Shown here piece after piece: positions 52,351 to 63,520 of a stretch of DNA of 64,000 nt. The DNA lies in contig CM064666.1 of the NCBI GenBank assembly GCA_032717465.1, forward strand, positions 20,913,732 to 20,977,731. Reading direction: 5' to 3'. Position 1 is the stretch's first letter. Each line of letters begins with the position of its first letter. The stretch comes from Coenobita brevimanus (taxonomy: Eukaryota > Arthropoda > Malacostraca > Decapoda > Coenobitidae). The notes beneath the pieces were generated by a model that saw only the letters and a program-made list of their open reading frames with translations, was not told the DNA's origin and ran no database searches. The translations under genes and the position numbers were made by a program.

Positions 52351-53635
52351 GAAGAGAGTGGATGAGGAATTTGGAAGGAATTTGAGTGTAAAGTTGAGGG
52401 ACTGTAAGAAAATGTTCTGGAAAGAGGTGAAAAGAGTAAGACAGGGTGGAAGTGAAGTTAGCAGGGGAGTGAAAGATAAAAATGGTAGATTACAAGTGGA
52501 GAAGGGAGAAAAAGTGAGCAGATGGAGTGAACACTTTAAGGAATTGTTGAACATAGGGGATGGAAGTAATGCGAGTATAAGTGGCTGTGGAATGGCTGGG
52601 AGAAGGAGGGAGGTGAGAAGACAGGAAGATATCAGTAGGATAGAAGTTGTGGAAGCAATGAAGAATGTTAAATCGGGGAAAGCCCCAGGAATTGATGGAG
52701 TGTGTGGTGAAATGCTGAAGCATGGGGGAGAGATAGTAGTAGAATGGATGTGGAAGATGTGGAGATTGGCCTGGGAGGAAGGTAGAGTCCCGGAGGATTG
52801 GAAGTCAGGTATAATTATTCCCTTGTACAAAGGAAAAGGGGAAATAGAAGTGTGTGGTAATCATAGGGGCATTTGTCTTCTTAGTATAATAGGAAAAGTG
52901 TATGGTAGGATACTTATTGACAGAGTTAGAGAAAGAACAGAGATATTAGTTGGAGAAGAACAGGGAGGCTTTAGGAAGGGAAGAGGTTGTGTGGATCAGA
53001 TATTCATTCTTAGATCTTTAGTGGAAAAGTTTCTAGAGAAGGGAAAGAAGTTGTATGAAGCTTTCATGGATTTGGAGAAAGCATATGTCAGGGTGGATAG
53101 ACAAGGATTGTGGAAAGTGTTAAGAATATATGGAGTAGATGGGAAGTTGTTGAATGCCGTGAAGAGTATGTACGATGGTGCTAAGGCTGCAGTGTGTGTG
53201 GATGGTGAACTAAGTGAATTTTTCTCTTTGAAAGTTGGGTTGAAACAGGGATGTGTCATGTCTCCATGGTTGTTCAATCTATACATGGATGGGGTAATAA
53301 AAGAGGTGCAAGGTAGGGTAGTGGATGTTGGAGTGGCCCTGGTGAGAGAGGATAGTGTTTGGAAACTCCCTGTACTGTTGTTTGCAGATGATACTGTGTT
53401 GTTGAGTGAAGACGAAGGGGAATTGCAAGGCTTGGTGGATGAGTTTGGGAGAGTGTTTAAGAAACGGAATCTAAAGATGAATGTAGGGAAGAGTAAAGTG
53501 ATGGTCTTTGAGAGAGGTGAAGTCAGTGAATGTACAGCGAGGTTGGATGGTGAGGAATTGGAAAATGTGAGTACGTTTAAGTACTTGGGTAGTGTGATCA
53601 GTAAGGATGGAGGTTTGGAGGGTGAAAGTGCGTGA
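52325..53635 (+). CDS. RTE copy E: reverse transcriptase (436 aa open)
   Basis: An open RT frame. It reads RT fingers (GKAPGIDGVCGEMLKHGG, WKSGIIIPLYKGKGE, NHRGICLLSIIGKVYGRIL, EEQGGFRKGRGCVDQIFIL), palm (FMDLEKAYVRVDRQGLWKVL, GLKQGCVMSPWLFNLYMDG, LPVLLFADDTVLLSEDEGEL) and thumb (FKYLGSVISKDGG). The FADD Asp pair is intact. The first palm Asp (KAYDRV in copy D) is Val here (KAYVRV), so polymerase activity is doubtful. It ends in a +1 frameshift at about 53628 (an extra A) giving a stop. Confidence 0.85.
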   Translation: MKRLVRESKKRVDEEFGRNLSVKLRDCKKMFWKEVKRVRQGGSEVSRGVKDKNGRLQVEKGEKVSRWSEHFKELLNIGDGSNASISGCGMAGRRREVRRQEDISRIEVVEAMKNVKSGKAPGIDGVCGEMLKHGGEIVVEWMWKMWRLAWEEGRVPEDWKSGIIIPLYKGKGEIEVCGNHRGICLLSIIGKVYGRILIDRVRERTEILVGEEQGGFRKGRGCVDQIFILRSLVEKFLEKGKKLYEAFMDLEKAYVRVDRQGLWKVLRIYGVDGKLLNAVKSMYDGAKAAVCVDGELSEFFSLKVGLKQGCVMSPWLFNLYMDGVIKEVQGRVVDVGVALVREDSVWKLPVLLFADDTVLLSEDEGELQGLVDEFGRVFKKRNLKMNVGKSKVMVFERGEVSECTARLDGEELENVSTFKYLGSVISKDGGLEGESA

Positions 53636-54161
53636 AAGAGTACAGCAGGGAAGAAAGGTTGCTGGTTCTTTGAAAGCAGTGATAAGAAACAGGGAAGTGA
53701 GCATGGAAGTGAAAAAGTTACTACATGACAGTATTGTGATACCAACTCTAACGTATGGAAGTGAAGCTTGGACGTTGCTGGAAGGACACAAGTCAAGAGT
53801 GAGAGCAGCGGAAATGAGTTACTTAAGAGGAGCCTGTGGAGTCACATGGAGAGACAGGCTGACGAATGAGGATATAAAGGAGTGTTGTGGTGTGGATGTG
53901 GATGTAATAGGAAGCGTTATGAGGTACACACTGAGGTGGTTTGGCCATGTGGAGAGGATGGAGGGTGAAAGACTGACGAAGAGAGTGTATGTGAGTGAGG
54001 TGGAGGGGGGAAGAGGGAGGGGGAGGCCGAAGATTAGATGGAGGGATGGGGTGGAGAGGTATATGAGAGAAGGGGGTGTGAGTTGGGAGCAGGGCAGTGA
54101 GATGGCGGGAGACAGGGCGACTTGGAGGCGATTTGTTTGTGGCCACCCCAAACGGGATTGA
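53636..54161 (+). pseudogene. RTE copy E: C-terminal tail (frame +1)
   Basis: Continues in the next frame from the frameshift: VRERVQQGRKVAGSLKAVIR, TYGSEAWTLLEGHKSRVRA, RYTLRWFGHVERMEGERLTK, GRPKIRWRDGVERYMREGG, CGHPKRD and a stop. This tail is the part kept in copies A, B, C, D and F, as expected for 5'-truncated insertions. Confidence 0.85.
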
Positions 54162-54200
54162 GGCGTCTGGCAATAGATAGATAGATAGATAGAAACTCAG

Positions 54201-54880
54201 TTCTTACATCTATCAACCCGACAAACTCTTCCACAGGATTACCCTCTGATTTTGAAAAGTATCCAGTTCAGTCCTCCATCATGTTTAAAATAATTGGGGT
54301 TTCATTCTCTTGGGATTTAACTTAGAGAGAGCATATTACCTCTCTTGTAAAATCCGCTTCCAAGAGACTCGGTGTACTAAGTCGACTCCGTGCCTTCTTT
54401 TCCCCTGCACAATTGTGTACAACTTTCATGTGTGGAGAGGCTCCCCACATACAGCTATTTTCAACAAGGTGGATTCAGAGTCTTTCTGTCTCATTAACTC
54501 TCCTCCTCCTACTGGCTCCCTTCAATCCCTGTCTCTTCACCGCACTGTTGCATCTTCATCTCTTTTCTGTTGCTGCATCAATGGTCACTGCTTCTCTGAA
54601 CTGTCTGTTTGGATCCCTACACCACTACGGCGGGCACGTAGCACACGTTCAGCAACAAACTCTCATTCCTTTTCTGTCCAACTCTAATGCAAGAGTTAAC
54701 CGTGACTCTCTGTCATTCGTTTATGCAACAGGTCAACTCTAGAACTGTCTCCCCTCTGTCTGTATTTCCTGTTGCCTATGATCTTAGTCTTTCAAATGCA
54801 GTGTGTCAAGATCTTGAACGGACCTTGAATTTGGCTATTATTTTTTTATTTTTTTATTTACTTTTTGATGAAACAATTTG
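54201..54880 (+). mobile_element. Jockey/CR1-like copy C4, 3' part
   Basis: Continues C4 after copy E. It contains the thumb equivalent and C-terminal region: RLGVLSRLR-like residues, LNSPPPTGSLQSLSLHRTVA, INGHCFSELSVWIPTPLRRA, then LSNAVCQDLERTLNLAII and a T/A-rich 3' end. The frame is broken in several places. With 49005-50994 it gives about 2.7 kb of one element. Confidence 0.8.
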
Positions 54881-55164
54881 CAGGCTCCTGGCCTATAGTT
54901 CCTACTTCCTTGCATAATAAAAGATACCAATAATTGACTGAGATGTCCCTACAGCAAACGAAAACTAACCAGCTGTGGAGCTTCATGCTGTAATTATGGC
55001 CCAGCCTCTACAGGCTCTCGGATTTGGGAAAGCTATCCAACTAAACACAAGTTTCGGGTTCATCGTGCAAAATGTTGTCCAAGTGTACAGTGAATATATT
55101 TGCAGGCTAAATTTTCTGTCCTTTAACAGCATGTTCATTAAAAGAGATGAATAATTGGTTACCG
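54881..55164. other. Non-coding spacer
   Basis: No motif or repeat recognised. Confidence 0.45.
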
Positions 55165-55266
55165 AGATCTATCTATACCCAGACACCATAATCTAGTAAG
55201 AGGTGGCCGTTTGTCTTCGAGTTAGTTTTTTTACGGTGAGGGGCACTAACCCTCCGCCAACCCATC
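55165..55266 (-). mobile_element. RTE mini-derivative (copy H): 3' end joined to 5' end
   Basis: About 100 bp. The first 45 bp match (reversed) the last bases of the RTE family (AGACACC...GTGGCCG...GTTTGTC), beside a GATA-type tail remnant (ATCTATCTAT). The remaining 45 bp match the 5' UTR of copy E in the same orientation (GGGGCACTAACCCTCCGCCAACCC, reversed). All the coding region between has been lost. Ends fit an element with a complete 5' start and 3' tail. Confidence 0.65.
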
Positions 55267-55274
55267 TGTTAATA

Positions 55275-55387
55275 TGTAAGGAACATGTATGGGTTGGTTA
55301 TATAGTTACTACTCAATGCTGTAAATGGTTTCCTGACTTACAGGAAACCATTAGGCTTGCCACTCATGTAAAGTCACCTGAAAAGGA
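55275..55387 (-). repeat. Head-only copy of the hairpin SINE (copy d)
   Basis: In reverse it reads the head (CAGGTGACTTTACATGAGTGGCAAGCC), the hairpin (ATGGTTTCCTG, loop, CAGGAAACCAT) and GAGTAGTAACTATATAACCAA, matching copy a closely. The tRNA-like block and body are absent, so this is a truncated copy or an independent use of the head module. Confidence 0.6.
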
Positions 55388-55792
55388 AAGAATACTAATA
55401 AAATGTGATGTGAAAGAGGGGAGAAATAAGAAGGGGGGAGGGCTGACAGAAAATGAATGATAAAGGTGAAGGAAGAAGTAGGCATCACTACATCAAGTGA
55501 GAAGATGACAGTCGCTACCACCTACTACTTACCGAGATACTGCACACAAATGATAAGGTAGATGTGCAGTTTCTTCCTGTATCAGAGAAAACTTGGAAAC
55601 TATATACCTATATCTCTGATATCCAAACCGTTTTGAAAGATTACAAAATAATATTGCTGCATCATAAAATAAGTTAGAATTCCGATGTCAAAGCCTCATG
55701 ATTGCAATGACGGCATATGCGAAGGGATATACTGAAGAGTTGTGTTTGTAGCAGTAGTAATATTGGTAGTTGTAGTAGCAGTGGTTAGTGGA
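55388..55792. other. Non-coding spacer
   Basis: No motif recognised. Some short GTAGTAGCAGT-type words near 55750. Confidence 0.45.
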
Positions 55793-56205
55793 TGGGAGCC
55801 CACTTAACATATGCTAAGACATCAAAGTGATATCTTCCATCCATCCCCTACTTTGTATCCTTTTAAAGTTTTGGAGGGGGCTGACACCCCTAAAAATAAT
55901 GTTGAAAATTTTTACATAGTGAAAGATATTATCAAGGAACTGGTAGAACTGACCTGAGAAGTTTTGCTGAAATCCATATGCCGTACTCAGTTCCTCGTTT
56001 CTGATCGTTTTGATTTTGGGGAGGGGAGCCGGTCTCCTAACAACTATCAAAGGGGTCACACTCTCTAAATATTGTATTATGGATGAGAGTCCATTGTACA
56101 ATATGTGCTAAGATATCAAAGCCATAATTGCCCTCCTTTCACTATTTCTGAGAATATGGTAAGGGGGCTGACCCCCCTAAAAATCATGGCTGGAAAATTG
56201 TACAT
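55793..56205. repeat. Imperfect tandem duplication, about 290 bp apart
   Basis: Two blocks share, in the same order, CATATGCTAAGACATCAAAG or ACAATATGTGCTAAGATATCAAAG, then GGGGGCTGACACCCCTAAAAAT or GGGGGCTGACCCCCCTAAAAAT, then GAAAATT. The first block starts at about 55793, the second at about 56086. The LTR of Gypsy B starts just after the second block. Confidence 0.6.
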
Positions 56206-58760
56206 TGAAATACCCATGCAGCGGGGTGAGCTCCACACCACCACCCCAGGAGGAAAGTGCTAGGGGGTGACACCCACCCTATGAGGAGATGATGGAGAGG
56301 CTGTTTTCCCCGACGAGCCATCCAGGCAGGAACGGCATATCTCCCCCGTGACCCGACGCCCCTCTTCCCCACAGCCAGACCACCCGGCAGTGTACAGTAA
56401 ACGTGCACTACACTGCAGCTGAGGAAACACTCGCCAGAGTCGGGGTGGGACTTGCAGAAGCAAAGTCCCAAAGAAACCCTCGGATGCCATATCCACCGGA
56501 TCAGCCCCCACCAGGAAAGAGGACTCAGGAGAAGCCTCGAGACTTGCTACACCACAGGGGAGCAGCGGCACAGTAGTGGTCACCAGGACTACTGTGGGTG
56601 AAGTGACCACTGATTCTCCATCCTCTGCCACCCACCTTCAGGAGCTGGCACGTCGGCATGTCTTACAGACGAACTTCACCAGTACTCCCCAGGAGGGAGG
56701 CGGGCCCAGGGGTAGACTCCACTGGAGATACCACTCGGGACAGGCCACTGATTGTCCCCCAAGGCTGCCCCAACCTCGACAGATGGAGGACAGACTCCAC
56801 CAGAGCTGCGGCTTTGTCCAGGAGTGCCCACCGGGCATCCCCCTCCTGACATCCCCGGGACAGGCACCCCCATCCCAACAGCAGAAGAGCAGACTCCATC
56901 AGAGCTGCAGCTGTTGCCAAGAGTGCCCACCGGGCCTCTTCCTCCTGTCGCCAGGTTCTGCGGCACCTGGAGAAGTTCCCTCAGACCCTTCTTCCTCCCC
57001 TGTCCCGAGTAGGAGCTCAGGCAGTGCCCAATGGGGCTGCCTGATGGAGGGAGTGTCCCTTAGACCTCCCGCGCTCACACTGGACCAGAGTTTTGGCAGG
57101 ATTTATCAGGCCTGCCAAGCCAGAGAGCAGGCTCTTGGCCGCTCTCCCTCCACGAGTCCCAGATCTCCTACTGATGGTAGTGCCTCTTGCTCAGCCTGCC
57201 CCTCCTGTGGCAGAGTGAGGTGCCCCTCTCCCTGCCTCTCTCCCCAAGAGGGTGGGATCTGTTCCCCCCCAGGTACACTGCCAGAGACCAGACAGGGCAA
57301 GACGTCCCCAAGGCCAGGTGTCCTGTCACTGCAGCCCCTTCCTCACCAGGTACTGTCGGCCCCTGTCAGAGTGAGAGGCCGCAGCCCATGCCTGACGGCC
57401 TCCTCCTGAAGACAAGGCCGCAGCCCTTCCCTGATGGCCACCCCTGCCGGATGAGACCGCAGCCAAGCCAGGGTGCCGCCCTCTCTGCAGCCAACCCTCG
57501 GCCTGGGCCTCCCCAGGTCCGCCCCCAGGACCCCGACTACGACCAATGGCCAGTGCCGTGCGGCACACATTCTGGCCCTCATCGGCCCTAGCCCAGAGAG
57601 CCCCCTCATCACCCAGGGCCTCTACTGAAAGAGGGCCGCCCACCACGCCACCCACCAACTCCTACAGGACTCATGGTGACTCTACAGGTGACCTACCCCT
57701 GGAATACGCTCTGGACGGCCCACCCCCAACGCCCAGACGCCACCTGTGGTTCCCAGTGTAAGGGCTTCCTGCTGCCCGTGACCCATGCACCCCTCTCTGC
57801 CTGTTTTGTTAGTAAAAGACTCTGAGGTTGTTTGTCCTCTAGTGTCTGTGAGCCCCTACCCCAGTGTACCAGCTCCCCCCTTGCCCCCAGTGCCCCCCCA
57901 GTGTCCCCCCCCCAGTGTTACCTTCCCGGGGTGGAACAGCGAACTCCTCACAGAGAAACTCACACGCAGAGTGTGTGGCGCTAGGCCAAGGGTTGCCCAC
58001 AAGTGTGACTATCCCCCCCAGTGCTGCACACAGATGGACAGCACCGGTGCCACACCCTTCCCTTCCCCCCCCTTTGCTTTGTCCATGTCTAGGTGAATCG
58101 AAGGTGGCATATAAGGTATATTCCCAGCAACCTGTCCCATAAGAAAGTCTGTATCATCACTCCCTCTCCCTCTCCCCCCCTTCAGCCCGTCATGCGCGGA
58201 TAGATCGTAAGTGCTATATTCTCCTGTTCTGTGAAACGCACATGTAGCATAAGGATAGCTAGGGTATCGTCTGTGTCTCACGGATGGATATAACTAGCAT
58301 AGGAGGCCATTTATGTTACGTGAATATATATAAGGACCTAAGTATACACTGCTGTCTATGTCACACGCTTGGGTATGCTGTGATATACCTGACTGTCTTT
58401 GTCATATACCTGCGACTGAGTGCACCTGGTGTATTGTGTGAACGATATGTATAACACTGTGTGGGAATTATCCTATGTAAGGAAAGGTAGAGTACTGTGT
58501 AAAGGTCAAGCTCACTGAACTAGGTGGAAATATTTATTGTAAGAGCTAGCCTTCTGAGATTATCTTGTTACTGTATGTCACATGGTTTCGATCATGGATT
58601 GTGTGTGTAGTTGTCTATTGTTAATATATAAGTGTGCCTTTGACCAGTTGTGTTTGGACTTTCCTTCCTTGCCTGTGACTGACCCGGTCGAGAACAAAGA
58701 ATCCAATGTTGCACCGTACCTGAGCTCGAGAAGCCGGGACTCAGACTACACTGCATAACA
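56206..58760 (+). repeat. 5' LTR of Gypsy B copy (2555 bp)
   Basis: Starts TGAAATACCC and ends TGCATAACA, giving TG...CA termini. The same ends and block order are seen in the solo LTR at 29123-31096. It is GC-rich and unusually long. Its many open frames have no family motif and are read as chance results of the composition. A C-rich stretch lies at about 57890-57930. Confidence 0.75.
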
Positions 58761-58885
58761 CTGGTGGCTAGCGATGGTTCTTGATTCGGCAGTGGAACAG
58801 CAAGGAAAGGAAAAATCGCAAACATGGCGGCCAAACCACATGTGCAACTCCTCAAGTTCTATTCTGAACTTTACAACATACACAT

Positions 58886-59711
58886 ATGTCTATGATCAAA
58901 GCTATACTAGATATAAGTTTTGAGAATGACCGAAAGAAGATAGCCGTTACACTCCTCCACTTTGGAAAGAAAAATTCAAGTATAGCCACAAAAATGGTTC
59001 TGGAGTTGAAATTGGACCAATTTCAACAAATCATGTCCCAAGCCGTCACACCTTCGTTAGGGAAAGTCGTCGCCTTCTCCCAATAGGACGCACTGACATA
59101 TAATGGGAATCTAGACAACACCTTCATTCAAACCCGACGTCTCGTCGCCACTGCCTACCCAGAGGCAGATATACAAACCCGGGATCAACATGTATTCAAC
59201 ACCCTCCTAAGGATATTCCCCAGTGTCGTCAGGGAACATTTCACTGCATATGACACGACTGGGGATCTCGACAGGGACATCCAGGAGGTGAGGCGCCTAC
59301 TCGCCACCCGCACCACCCCCCAACAAATAGGGGTGGTAAGTAGAATCCCCACCCACAAACCACCCCCAACTAAAGTCACGAATGCCTCTCACAAACTCGC
59401 TGCCCCCGGAACCTCCCTCCCTACCAAGAGCCATCCCCACCAAAAAATACCGCACTCCCAGGGAGACGTCCAACCTCATCTCCATTAACCCCTGGGAGTT
59501 TACCAGATGCAGCCACTGCTGCCCCATACACGACATCCAGGAGCAGCTGAAACCTGCCAGGTATAGGGCAACAAACCAGGGGCGCTGCAAAGCGTTGGCC
59601 ATTGAGGACGACCCACCGGACAAACCATCCACCCCCATTGATGCCCCCAACACTGAAGAGGCAGAACTAGGCAGTGCGGGGGAGGGTGCCTCATCCCAAC
59701 TGGATTTTTAA
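58886..59711 (+). pseudogene. gag region of Gypsy B
   Basis: Open pieces in different frames. 58886-59086 reads LELKLDQFQQIMSQAVTPSL. Then TRDQHVFNTLLRIFPSVVRE and LDRDIQEVRRLLATRTTP lie at about 59180-59320, and a Pro-rich stretch to about 59490. 59382-59711 reads NPWEFTRCSHCCPIHD and GRCKALAIEDDPPDKP. The Cys-rich piece could be a decayed knuckle. The HVFNTLLRI segment is also the gag scrap left in the - strand copy (near 39590). No complete gag. Confidence 0.6.
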
Positions 59712-59731
59712 GACCACACCAGCACCCCACG

Positions 59732-60260
59732 GTGGCAGGGACCACCTTGCACAAATATCACCTCCCAGTCTATGATAAGGCCAGGCTGAATGTGGTGAAA
59801 GCTCGACTGCTGGTTGATACGGGAGCAGCCAGATCTTACTTATACCATCATTTCTACTCCCATCACTCCAGGGACTTCGGCCCTCTCCTCCCCACCTCAG
59901 CCCACCTTGTAGATGCAGGGGACGGCCCCACGCTTATCCATGGGGAGACGCAGGCCCTCTGTGTCCAGACACACCAGAAAGCAACCGCCCAACATCATAT
60001 AACTCCACTTGCCGTGCCCATGACGGTTACCTGGGGTTGGATTTGTTACAAAAACTCCGGGCCAACATCGATTTCCACGGACGGCAGCTGCACTTCAACA
60101 AACCACCAGATCCACCCCCACAACCCCTCTGCACATGCCACACCACGACACTGCCACCCTCACCAGACACCCTTGACCCCCCCTTGCTCCCTTCCCTTCC
60201 CCCACCTGATGCCACCCCCAATCCTCCCATCTCCTCCCCCTCTCACAATAACTTTGTAGA
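59732..60260 (+). CDS. Protease of Gypsy B with Pro-rich extension (175 aa)
   Basis: Retroviral-type aspartic protease in a clean frame. ARLLVDTGAARSYLYHHFYS carries the catalytic DTGA at residues 29-32, DAGDGPTLIHGETQAL follows, and then a CQKAT-like region. The frame goes on to a Pro/His-rich stretch (LPHLMPPPILPSPPPLTITL) just before the insertion at about 60255. The catalytic motif is intact. It works on Gag-Pol in such elements (family knowledge). Confidence 0.65.
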
Positions 60261-60806
60261 AACTTGTAGTGAAGTTTGTAGATCAGTTATACAGATATTA
60301 GACTCGTGGACGAGCTATTGTTATGCGTGAGTAGTTTTGTAAGTAGATAATCTTCATTCCCTTTTTGTCATGCAATGACAGGAGAGGTAAAGATTAGTAT
60401 GGGACTATATTTATTTGTCTTGGAAATATTAACAAAGTCTCTCACACACGAGTGAAGTATAGAGTCCCGCGAGCTAACCTCCCTGTCTTGCTCTCTCTCT
60501 CTCTTCCACCCCCTCGCCCATGTTGCTAGGCTCCTTCTCCATACTACCTGCCGGTTCTATGGCCAGTCTCCTTCTGAGCTCTGCTTCCTAAATTCTGGTG
60601 CAGCAGGGGTCGTGTCACGTGTGTTACACTGTTGTTGAAATGTTCTAGAAGCCTGTGTGTGAGTATGTGTGTATGTGTGTGTATGGTCACGAGGCGCTGT
60701 CGTGTGCCTATCAAGCATTCCTTGAGTTAGAGTGTGTAAGCATGTTTAGCATTGCTCAGTTCTTGCTGACACACTACCTATCTCATCCCCTGACTTGCTG
60801 CTTCTA

Positions 60807-60839
<33 letters not shown>

Positions 60840-60865
60840 TATGATTTGTAATTATAATATGGAGT
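60255..60865. mobile_element. Unknown insertion in Gypsy B (about 610 bp)
   Basis: AT-rich, non-coding block that breaks the otherwise GC-rich, Pro-rich coding region. It ends in a (CTGT)n(CTAT)n tail (about 60800-60840). No tRNA-like A and B box pair and no inverted ends that I can recognise, and no convincing target duplication. It could be a tailed retroposon of unknown type. Edges are approximate. Confidence 0.5.
60812..60840. repeat. (TCTG)n(TCTA)n microsatellite
   Basis: Short tetranucleotide array at the end of the unknown insertion. Confidence 0.85.
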
Positions 60866-63520
60866 CCTGACACCCCCATCTTCCCCGCTACCATCACCTC
60901 TACCATCACCATCTCCCCCCACCGCGAGGCCTGGCTCCCCTTGCACCGACCCGCTGGAACCCACATAGTATTCTCCCCAACTCCCCCGGTGGATGCCACT
61001 GCCTCCTGCCTTCTGTCCCCCACCTTCTTCCCCCCCAACCTCATCGCAGTCTGCGCAGCTAACCTATCCACATCACCCCTCACCCTCCCTAAGGGCTCGG
61101 TGCTGGGCGAGATGGAAGAAGCCGAGCCCTGCACAGCCTCCCCCCACCTTACCAGCCCTGCCGCCCCTCCCCAACCATCTCTCCCCTCAACAATCGGATG
61201 ATCTGTGACACCTCCTCCTGGACTTACAGGACATCTTGTTGGGATCCACAGACATCAGCCACACCACCCTCCTGTCCCACGAGACACATACAATGGAACC
61301 CCCTCGTCCGGCAACCTGCACACCAGAAAAATCCAACACAATGGGCAGAAGAAGACTGGCAGGTCCAGGACATGTTAAATGCTGGCGTCATATCACCCTC
61401 AACCAGCTCGTGGTCCTCCCCCATCATCCTTGTAAAAAAAAAAAAAAAAAAAAGATAAGACACTGCGCTTTTGGATGAATTATTGTCACCTTAATGATGT
61501 CATGATCAAGGACGCCACCCCCCTACCCAGAATCAACGACTCCCTAGACTCTCTCTACAGGGCGTCCTGGTTCTCTACCCTGGACCTCCAGTCGGGATAC
61601 TGGCAGGTCCCTGTCCATCCCAAGGACCAAGGAAAAACCACCTTCTCCACCAGCAACACGAAGCACTATGAATTCAAAGTGCTCCCCTTCGGCCTCTGCA
61701 ACACCCTTCTCACATTCCCCCGACTGATAGAGTCTGTGCTCAGCGGCCTCACTTTAGAGATCTGCCTTGCCTACGTAGATGATGTTATCATCTTCAGCAG
61801 GACCTGGGCCAACCACCTCCACCGCCTACGCCAGGTCTTCTCCAGGATACGCCAAGCTGAGCTTAAACTCCGCCCATCCAAGTGTGTCTTGGCCCAACGA
61901 TTGGTCTCCTTCCTCTGACACGTCATATCTAGGGAAGGCATAGCCCCTGACCCCGAGAAACTCAGGGCCATCGCCGAACTCCTCCTGCCCTGAAATGTAC
62001 ACGAGATCCACGCATTCATGGGCCTCGCCTCCTATTAACGGCACTTTGTGAAAGGATTCGCGACCATCACCAAACCGCTGCACGACCTCACCAAAAAGGG
62101 GGAGCCTTTCACATGGACAGAAGATAGCCTTCAGGCCTTCCTGACTCTCAAAGACAAATTAATCACAGCCCCTATAGTGGCATTACCCGATTATACCATC
62201 CCCTTCCGCTTGTACACTGACATCTTGCTGGTGGCCATCGGCACTGTTCTAGCTTAAGTACAAGATGGCAAGGAACACATCATTGCCTGAGCCAGCTGCA
62301 CTCTTAATCGGGTGGAACGCAACTATGCGGCTACGAAGCAGGAGTGCCTAGGCATCATCTGGGCATTCGAGTACTTCTGCGCTTACCTGGCAGGGATTCA
62401 CGTTACCATCATCACAGATCATCAGTCCCTTCAATGGTTGTGCCAATCCGACACCAAAAATGCGCAGATGATCCACTGGAAAGAGACCCTAGAAGAATTT
62501 AACCTTGCCATTGCATACCGACCCGGCAAACTCCACACTAATGTCAATGCTCTCTTCCGACTACCTGTATATGCCATCCAGGCCCCACCCACCCTCATGC
62601 AGCGCTGGCAGGCCCAGAATCATCCCGACTGGATGCCAGCCCATACCTTCTCCAAGTTGCAACGGCATGGCAACTTTCTATACACCCACTCCGGCCACAT
62701 TGCTCTTGACCCTGACACTGCCCTGGACACTTTCACACACCTCCACGCTGGTAACGGGATCCATCTCAGTGCAAAGAAATTACTCCAAGTCTTTAATGAC
62801 ACCTTCTGGTTCCCAAACCCCTCCAAACTCGTGCAACAAGTAGTGCAAGCCTGCCGAGCATACACCCTATAAAAAGATACCACACGAACACCAGGCCCAT
62901 CTGGCCACCTCGTAGCCAGCAAACCGTGGCAACTGCTGTCCATTGATATTGTTGGCCCCCTCCCATCTAAATCAGGCTACCGATACATAATTACATTCGT
63001 GGACACATACTTTAAATTTCTGATCGCATTCCCGGAGAAAGAACATCACACCCTCGCCGTTGCAGATGCCCTAACCCGCCATGTGCTCCCATATTTCGGT
63101 ATTCCCCAGGCCCTTCACCCAGATAATGCACCAGAATTCACAGGCAAAATCTGGATGGAGCTATCCACTCTCTTCGGGTATAACATCTCCCACTCCTCCC
63201 CATACTGGCCACAAGGAAACGGCATCTGTGAGCGCAGCCACAGCACTCTGCTCAACCAAGTGTGGACCAGAATCCAAGCCACACAAAGCAATGACTGGCC
63301 AGCGCATGTCAAAATAATACAATGGAGCATGAACACTTGCCCACGTGAGGACGGAATCACACCACATGAGCAGCTATTTGGTGAGGCGCCCCTGCTTCTA
63401 CCCCTCAGGCATCACCTACAGTACAAGTCACCACCAACCCCACCTCATTCAACCCCCTTCACCACCTCAAACAAATGCTCTACCACCTCCAAACTACACA
63501 GGACCTAGCCCCTGACACTA
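60866..63520 (+). pseudogene. RT, RNase H and integrase of Gypsy B
   Basis: After PVDATASCLLSP-type residues, RT begins at about 61198 (LLSHETHTMEPPRPA, VISPSTSSWSSPIILVKKK followed by a poly-A expansion that breaks the frame). 61475-61918 reads PLPRINDSLDSLYRASWFST, GYWQVPVHPKDQGKTTFSTS, VLPFGLCNT and AYVDDVIIFSRTW (intact YxDD). Further pieces are 62048-62257 (DLTKKGEPFTWTEDSLQAF, RLYTDILLVAIGTVLA), 62312-62872 (NYAATKQECLGIIWAFEYF, TIITDHQSLQWL, then the integrase zinc-finger area), 62999-63508 (HPDNAPEFTGKIWMELS, SSPYWPQGNGICERSH). Stops lie at 61916, 61991, 62035, 62255, 62288 and 62870. It is a decayed but recognisable pol. Confidence 0.8.

Larger units (their letters stand above)
50995..54190 (+). 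mobile_element. RTE-like retrotransposon (copy E), full length 3196 bp
   Basis: The only full-length copy in the window. It starts AGCCCACTGGGGTGTAGGG and ends in a (GATA)n tail (TAGATAGATAG). It is flanked by AGAAACTCAG at 50985-50994 and 54191-54200, a target duplication of 8-10 bp (the first two bases are ambiguous with the tail). The element body codes one ORF with an endonuclease, linker, RT and C-terminal tail, broken by one nonsense codon and two frameshifts. It interrupts the C4 copy, whose two halves continue at either side, so the insertion is proven by the context. Confidence 0.92.

Noticed and set aside
56184..57660. Several long open frames on both strands in the Gypsy B LTR
   Set aside because: GC-rich composition with few stops. 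No family motif, and the same block order occurs in a solo LTR, so the sequence is LTR, not a gene.
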